From Zhenhengia yiwuensis (GTDB lineage: Bacteria; Bacillota; Clostridia; Lachnospirales; Cellulosilyticaceae): a stretch of 64,000 nucleotides of DNA. Under the pieces are notes generated by a model. The model saw only the letters and a list, made by a program, of their open reading frames with translations, was not told the origin of the DNA and did no database searches. The position numbers and the translations under genes are program-made. Numbering within the stretch: the first letter of the stretch is position 1; each line of letters starts with the position of its first letter. This document shows, piece by piece, positions 60,126-64,000 of this stretch. The stretch spans positions 1 to 64,000 of the forward strand of contig NZ_JACRSY010000005.1 of assembly GCF_014384995.1 (NCBI RefSeq), read 5' to 3'.

Positions 60126-60797
60126 TTTAAGTTCCCCCTAAATTTTCAAATTATAATTTTGAATGTCTTTGTGATTCATTCCTTTAATTAATTTTACTAA
60201 ACGGTTAACTTCATGTTGTGAAAGCCTTTTTCTCCATATTTTAGATTGTGCAAAACTTATACAGTATTTGTATGGATTTATCTTTTTTTGTTTGTTTATT
60301 TTTTATATTATCATCTTAATTTTTATTATGCAATATATTTATATGTAATTTTAATAATATATTTAAAAATATTTATTTTTCTGTTATCACCCGTTTAATT
60401 TCTAGTCATACTTTACTATTATAGATAATTTATCTAGATAATCTTATGTAATTTAACTATTTTCTATAGATAAAAATAGTTCACCACAGTGTTTAAGTCT
60501 TTTCTATTAAATTTATTTACCATATATTTTTTAGTATAGTCTGTTACAGGTATTAGAATTTTAATGATTAGATTTCTCTAGTATTTCTTCTAGAAAATAT
60601 GTTGTCTTTTGTGGTTTTCTATTTTTTATTACAAAACTCTTTTTAGCTTTACAATCTCCTTTTTAAACTAATTTTTATTTTATTGCAACAATTTTGTTTT
60701 TATTTTCAATAATTTTATATAAAATTATTTTTTTTTATTTTTCATTGTATAATACATACATTAATTTTATCTAAGTTTATTCTAGGGGGGAAGTTGT
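60126..60797. other. AT-rich intergenic region between fucI and a small membrane gene
   Basis: A 670-base, very AT-rich divergent promoter region. I see a small hairpin (AACTATTTT at 60455-60463 with AAAATAGTT at 60473-60481) and TAAACGGTTAAC near 60199-60210, which could be a sugar-repressor half-palindrome. No gene, riboswitch or convincing operator is visible. Confidence 0.4.
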
Positions 60798-61121
60798 ATG
60801 ACTAAAAAAATCGACTATGCCATTGGAATTTTAATTGCATTATTTATTTGTATTTTATGGGCACTTCCATTGTTTAATGTACCTTTATTGAACTTTATTA
60901 CCATAAGCCTACTTGTAGTTTTTTCTACCCTATATATGCTTTATATAAAAACTACACAGTTCATCTATCTATCACGTATACTTATTATTCCTTTAGTTCT
61001 TTGGTTCGTAACAGCTAAAGATAGCCTTGCTTTTATTAATGTTATGGGATTTATATGTGTATTTGTTTGCTGTCTATCTGCACTTATACGCTATCTCCAA
61101 GCAGAAAAAAGAGTGCTGTAA
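60798..61121 (+). CDS. Small membrane protein, four helices
   Basis: A 107-residue protein, almost wholly hydrophobic, with four predicted helices (AIGILIALFICILWALPLF, FITISLLVVFSTLYMLYI, LSRILIIPLVLWFVTAKD, INVMGFICVFVCCLSALI). ATG 60798 has TAGGGGGGAAG upstream. I recognise no family. It is convergent with the alpha-mannosidase gene and ends in a shared terminator. Confidence 0.7.
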   Translation: MTKKIDYAIGILIALFICILWALPLFNVPLLNFITISLLVVFSTLYMLYIKTTQFIYLSRILIIPLVLWFVTAKDSLAFINVMGFICVFVCCLSALIRYLQAEKRVL

Positions 61122-61150
61122 ACTAGAAATCTAGTTTACAGCACTCTTTT
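61107..61150. terminator. Bidirectional terminator
   Basis: AAAAGAGTGCTGTAAACTAG (61107-61126) pairs perfectly with 61131-61150 over 20 bp. It overlaps the end of the small membrane gene and precedes the end of the alpha-mannosidase gene on the other strand. Confidence 0.9.
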
Positions 61151-61156
61151 TATATC

Positions 61157-64000
61157 TTAAAGTTCAACTAATACAGTTTTAACTTCATATGGTCCGAATT
61201 CAAGTGTAATAGCTTCTGATATGAAATGGTCACCTTCTGGTTTTTCCATAAGGTTAGATTCTTGCCATCCTTTAACTTTTGCATCTAAAGTAATTGTTGC
61301 TTTTTGTTTACCGCCTGTGTATTCATGGCAGCGGATTACAAGTGTTTTGCCATCTTCTGAGCGTTTTACAGCATCTACTTCGATATATTTATTATCAATA
61401 TTTAAGAAGCTGTATACATCCTCTTTAGCTTTACCTGCTTCTACTTTAAGTGGATTGTTAAGATAGTAAGCACGGATTTCTGTATCTGCATCTACCCAGC
61501 TACCTTCATGAGGAAGAAGTGAGTAAGTAAATTCATGCTCACCTTGATCTTGCTCTGTATCTGGATGTGTTGCTGATTTAAGAAGTGTAAGTCTAATCAC
61601 ATTGTTTTTAATATCATGACCATATTTACAATCATTCATTAAGCTGACACCATAGTTACGTTCTGAAAGGTCAACCCATTTATGTGCTACAGTTTCAAAA
61701 CGTGCCCAGTCCCAACTTGTATTCCAATGTGTTGGACGTTGTACGTTACCGTATTGTACATCATAAGTTGCATAAGTTGAACGAATATCTACTGGGAAAG
61801 CAACTTTCATCAGTTGTTTACGTTCTCTAAAGTCAACCCATGTTTTAAAGTCAATACGTTTATCTTCCACATAGAAAGTCATATCTTGTTTAATCTTTGT
61901 ATTCATATAGTTCCATTCAAGACGAACAACCATATGAAGAGGACCTTTTTCAGTAACTTCCATACGTGTAAGGTCTGTTACTTCTCTCATTTTTTCTTGA
62001 TAATAGATATCAATATCCCAAGCTTCATGTGCAAGAGGTTTATCTTCAAACATTTGAATAACGTTTGCTTTTGCACCTTTTGCAAGTACTTGGCGATCTG
62101 CCTTTTTATCTACAAGTGAAGTCATATGACCTACTTCATTAAGCTCTACATGGTAGAATGGTGTTTCAATGATACCGTCAGCAAAAGTAAATACATTTGT
62201 AGTATTTTCTACACTATTTGATGTATTATCCACAAGTTTGATTACTTTCCATCCCATTGCAGGTATATTATCCACATAAACCACATAACCATTGTGAGTT
62301 TCCTGAGCTTTAAGGACATTTCCTGCTTCATCTACAAACTGACCTTTTGCCTCTGTCACAATATGTGCATAGTCACTACGTTCCCAGTTTGTGTTGTTAA
62401 TAACAGTCCATGTGCTTTCTTCAGCACCCATAATATTTGTAAAGACACTTTGTTCTATTTCTTTTGCAACAGCTTCTGCTTTTTCATAATTTACATGGCT
62501 ATCTTTATATACTTCATTAATAGATGAACCTGGAATAATATCGTGGAACTGATGAGTCAGAATGATTTTCCATCCTTCTGTAAGCTCATCTTGTTTAGCC
62601 TCTTTGATATCACCTTTATTAATAGCATCCATTGCTGTTAACCACTCTACATTACGGTAGTAGTTTTCAAGGTAACGGTTCATTTTTTTGTTATAGGCCT
62701 GACTTGTATAAGTCCCTCTATGGTATTCAAGATAAAGTTCTCCATCCCATGTGTGAACGTACTCATCAGTATTTTCTATTTTTTCTCTAAGGCCTTTGAA
62801 GTAATCAGCAGCTTTACTTGTCTCAAGACTTGGGAGTCCTGGCATTTTATCTACTCTTCTTCTGTATTCAAGCATATCACGGTTTACACCGCCACCGCCA
62901 TCACCATAACCGAAGGAAATAAGAAGTTCATCTGTAAGATTTTTATCACTGTAAGCATCATATACACCTTTTACGATTTTTGGTGTAAGATGGCCATTAT
63001 ATGTGTAGAACCATGAACCTGGCTGACTCCAAGGTTCTGGTGCTGTAATGAAGTGTGTTAAAACTTCACTACCATCCATACCGCGCCATTTGAATGTATC
63101 ATGTGGCATACGGTTGTATTGGTTCCAGCTTATTTTAGTTGTCATGAACATTGGAATGCCTGACTTTTTAAGAATTTGAGGAAGTGCCCAAGAATATCCA
63201 AATACATCTGGAAGCCATAAGTATTTAATTTCTTGACCAAGTTCTTCTCTGAAGAATTTACTGCCTACTAGGATTTGTCTTGTTAAAGACTCACCTGATG
63301 TTAAGTTACAGTCAGCCTCAACCCACATACCGCCATCAGCTTCCCAGTTTCCTTCCTTAACCTTAGCTTTAATTTTTTCAAACATTTCAGGATAGTCTTC
63401 CTTAATGTATTCATAAAGCTGTGGTTGTGTTTGAAGGAAAGTATACTCTGGGTACTGCTCCATAAGGCGAAGTACTGTTGAGAATGAACGTGCACATTTT
63501 TCTCTTGTATGTTTAAGTCTCCATAACCAGGCAACGTCAATATGTGTATGTCCTACGCATTTTACTTTTACTAGGCTGTTTTTATCCATGTTATCAATGA
63601 GTTCATTAAGAAGATCGTCTGCTGCATGCACAGATTCATAGAACGCCTCACTACCTGGATAAGACCAGTCGATAAGTTTATAGGCTTTATCAAGTGCCAT
63701 TCTAAGTTGTGGGACTACTGGATCAAATTCATTAAGAACCTTTAGTGTCTCTAAAATTACGCGGGTCATGAAGAAAAGGTCATCAACTTTTTCATCAAGC
63801 CATGCTAAATCTGCACGATTAATACGATGTTCTTGAGGAGTTGGGTTCCCTCCACCTTCAAGACCTGACCATAATCTAAATACAAGTTCTAAATCTTTTC
63901 CTGCATAGTTACTATCAAAGAACGCTTCTTTATGGTTAGAGTCAACACCTTGGTATGGTTTACCTTCTATGTAAAGCATAGATTCAAATCCTGAGTTATT
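61157..64000 (-). CDS. Alpha-mannosidase, GH38 family (5' end outside window)
   Basis: Hydrolyses alpha-mannosides in glycan breakdown. 947 codons are visible and the frame stays open to the window edge, so the N-terminal about 80-100 residues are missing; the in-frame ATG 63979 is probably internal. The zinc site begins with GHTHIDVAWLWRLK, the catalytic nucleophile Asp is in LWLPDVFGYSWALPQILK, and ISFGYGDGGGGVNRDML is conserved. The middle and C-terminal beta domains follow. No signal peptide can be judged. Together with the fucose genes it suggests use of host or plant glycans. Confidence 0.94.
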   Translation of the reverse strand, partial: NNSGFESMLYIEGKPYQGVDSNHKEAFFDSNYAGKDLELVFRLWSGLEGGGNPTPQEHRINRADLAWLDEKVDDLFFMTRVILETLKVLNEFDPVVPQLRMALDKAYKLIDWSYPGSEAFYESVHAADDLLNELIDNMDKNSLVKVKCVGHTHIDVAWLWRLKHTREKCARSFSTVLRLMEQYPEYTFLQTQPQLYEYIKEDYPEMFEKIKAKVKEGNWEADGGMWVEADCNLTSGESLTRQILVGSKFFREELGQEIKYLWLPDVFGYSWALPQILKKSGIPMFMTTKISWNQYNRMPHDTFKWRGMDGSEVLTHFITAPEPWSQPGSWFYTYNGHLTPKIVKGVYDAYSDKNLTDELLISFGYGDGGGGVNRDMLEYRRRVDKMPGLPSLETSKAADYFKGLREKIENTDEYVHTWDGELYLEYHRGTYTSQAYNKKMNRYLENYYRNVEWLTAMDAINKGDIKEAKQDELTEGWKIILTHQFHDIIPGSSINEVYKDSHVNYEKAEAVAKEIEQSVFTNIMGAEESTWTVINNTNWERSDYAHIVTEAKGQFVDEAGNVLKAQETHNGYVVYVDNIPAMGWKVIKLVDNTSNSVENTTNVFTFADGIIETPFYHVELNEVGHMTSLVDKKADRQVLAKGAKANVIQMFEDKPLAHEAWDIDIYYQEKMREVTDLTRMEVTEKGPLHMVVRLEWNYMNTKIKQDMTFYVEDKRIDFKTWVDFRERKQLMKVAFPVDIRSTYATYDVQYGNVQRPTHWNTSWDWARFETVAHKWVDLSERNYGVSLMNDCKYGHDIKNNVIRLTLLKSATHPDTEQDQGEHEFTYSLLPHEGSWVDADTEIRAYYLNNPLKVEAGKAKEDVYSFLNIDNKYIEVDAVKRSEDGKTLVIRCHEYTGGKQKATITLDAKVKGWQESNLMEKPEGDHFISEAITLEFGPYEVKTVLVEL

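Noticed and set aside
60199..60230. Possible cre or LacI-type operator before fucI (TGAAAGCCTTTTTC, TAAACGGTTAAC)
   Set aside because: Matches to the consensus are too weak: several fixed positions differ and the palindrome is incomplete.
1..64000. CRISPR arrays, tRNA and rRNA genes, prophage
   Set aside because: No regularly spaced repeats, no TTCGA-type tRNA arm with acceptor pairing, no rRNA sequence and no phage gene module was seen on reading both strands.

Overview
The window comes from a low-GC, spore-forming, anaerobic-type Firmicute of the clostridial lineage. The signs are AT-rich intergenic DNA, strong AGGAGG-type ribosome binding sites, an ileS gene behind a T-box, spore maturation genes spmA/spmB, an AbrB/SpoVT-type regulator, and enzymes for fucose and mannose-containing glycans. 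A Lachnospirales relative such as Cellulosilyticum would fit, but that assignment is inference from gene content only. No rRNA, tRNA or CRISPR array was recognised.

Layout. Positions 1-3.6 kb hold the tail of an IS3-type transposase, a secreted stalk-domain protein, and an IS66 element (1455-3577) whose terminal repeats and 8-bp target duplication are intact but whose transposase gene is broken. Positions 3.9-7.9 kb carry an acetyltransferase, an MFS exporter, an HTH-TPR regulator of the Rgg/PlcR kind and a VanZ-like protein. Positions 8.2-17 kb are a complete F-type ATP synthase operon on the minus strand, led by wecB. It encodes two different c subunits, one of them a four-helix double hairpin in which the second ion-binding Glu is Gln. 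Positions 17.2-22.6 kb carry a cobalamin-dependent methionine synthase, a separate activation-domain protein, metF, a DNA glycosylase and a BrkB-family membrane protein. Positions 23-28 kb hold lipid and NAD genes (cls, plsC, pncB, dedA).

Positions 28.1-31 kb are an odd accessory stretch: a short membrane ORF, a cluster of hairpins with C7/G9/G8 runs that could form a pseudoknotted RNA, an ECF sigma factor with a large C-terminal extension and an ECF-like promoter of its own, and the wreck of a second sigma factor. Positions 31.3-35.1 kb are a T-box, a 186-nt imperfect hairpin and ileS. Then come corA and, divergently, a FAD-dependent oxidoreductase behind a purine-family riboswitch aptamer with altered junctions and an apparent ON-type terminator. 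Positions 38-43.7 kb include a zinc/cadmium-type P-ATPase with tandem His-rich repeats and an ArsR-type operator, and an M18 aminopeptidase.

Positions 43.7-48 kb run tdk, tsaC, rpiB, upp, a dead dCMP deaminase gene and wecA. In many clostridia this block continues directly into wecB and the atp genes; here wecB-atp lies about 30 kb away on the other strand, so the ancestral block seems to have been split. Positions 48-57 kb hold a phospholipase C-like protein, an unusual RelA/SpoT-domain protein, DegV, an orphan sensor kinase, an AbrB-type regulator, spmA/spmB and a MORN-repeat protein. Positions 57-64 kb are a sugar kinase plus L-fucose isomerase and a GH38 alpha-mannosidase that runs off the window.

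Main points for follow-up: the variant purine riboswitch at 36668-36766, the mixed c-ring genes at 13553-14401, the possible pseudoknotted RNA at 28457-28630, the ECF sigma factor with its own promoter, and the compound ileS leader.
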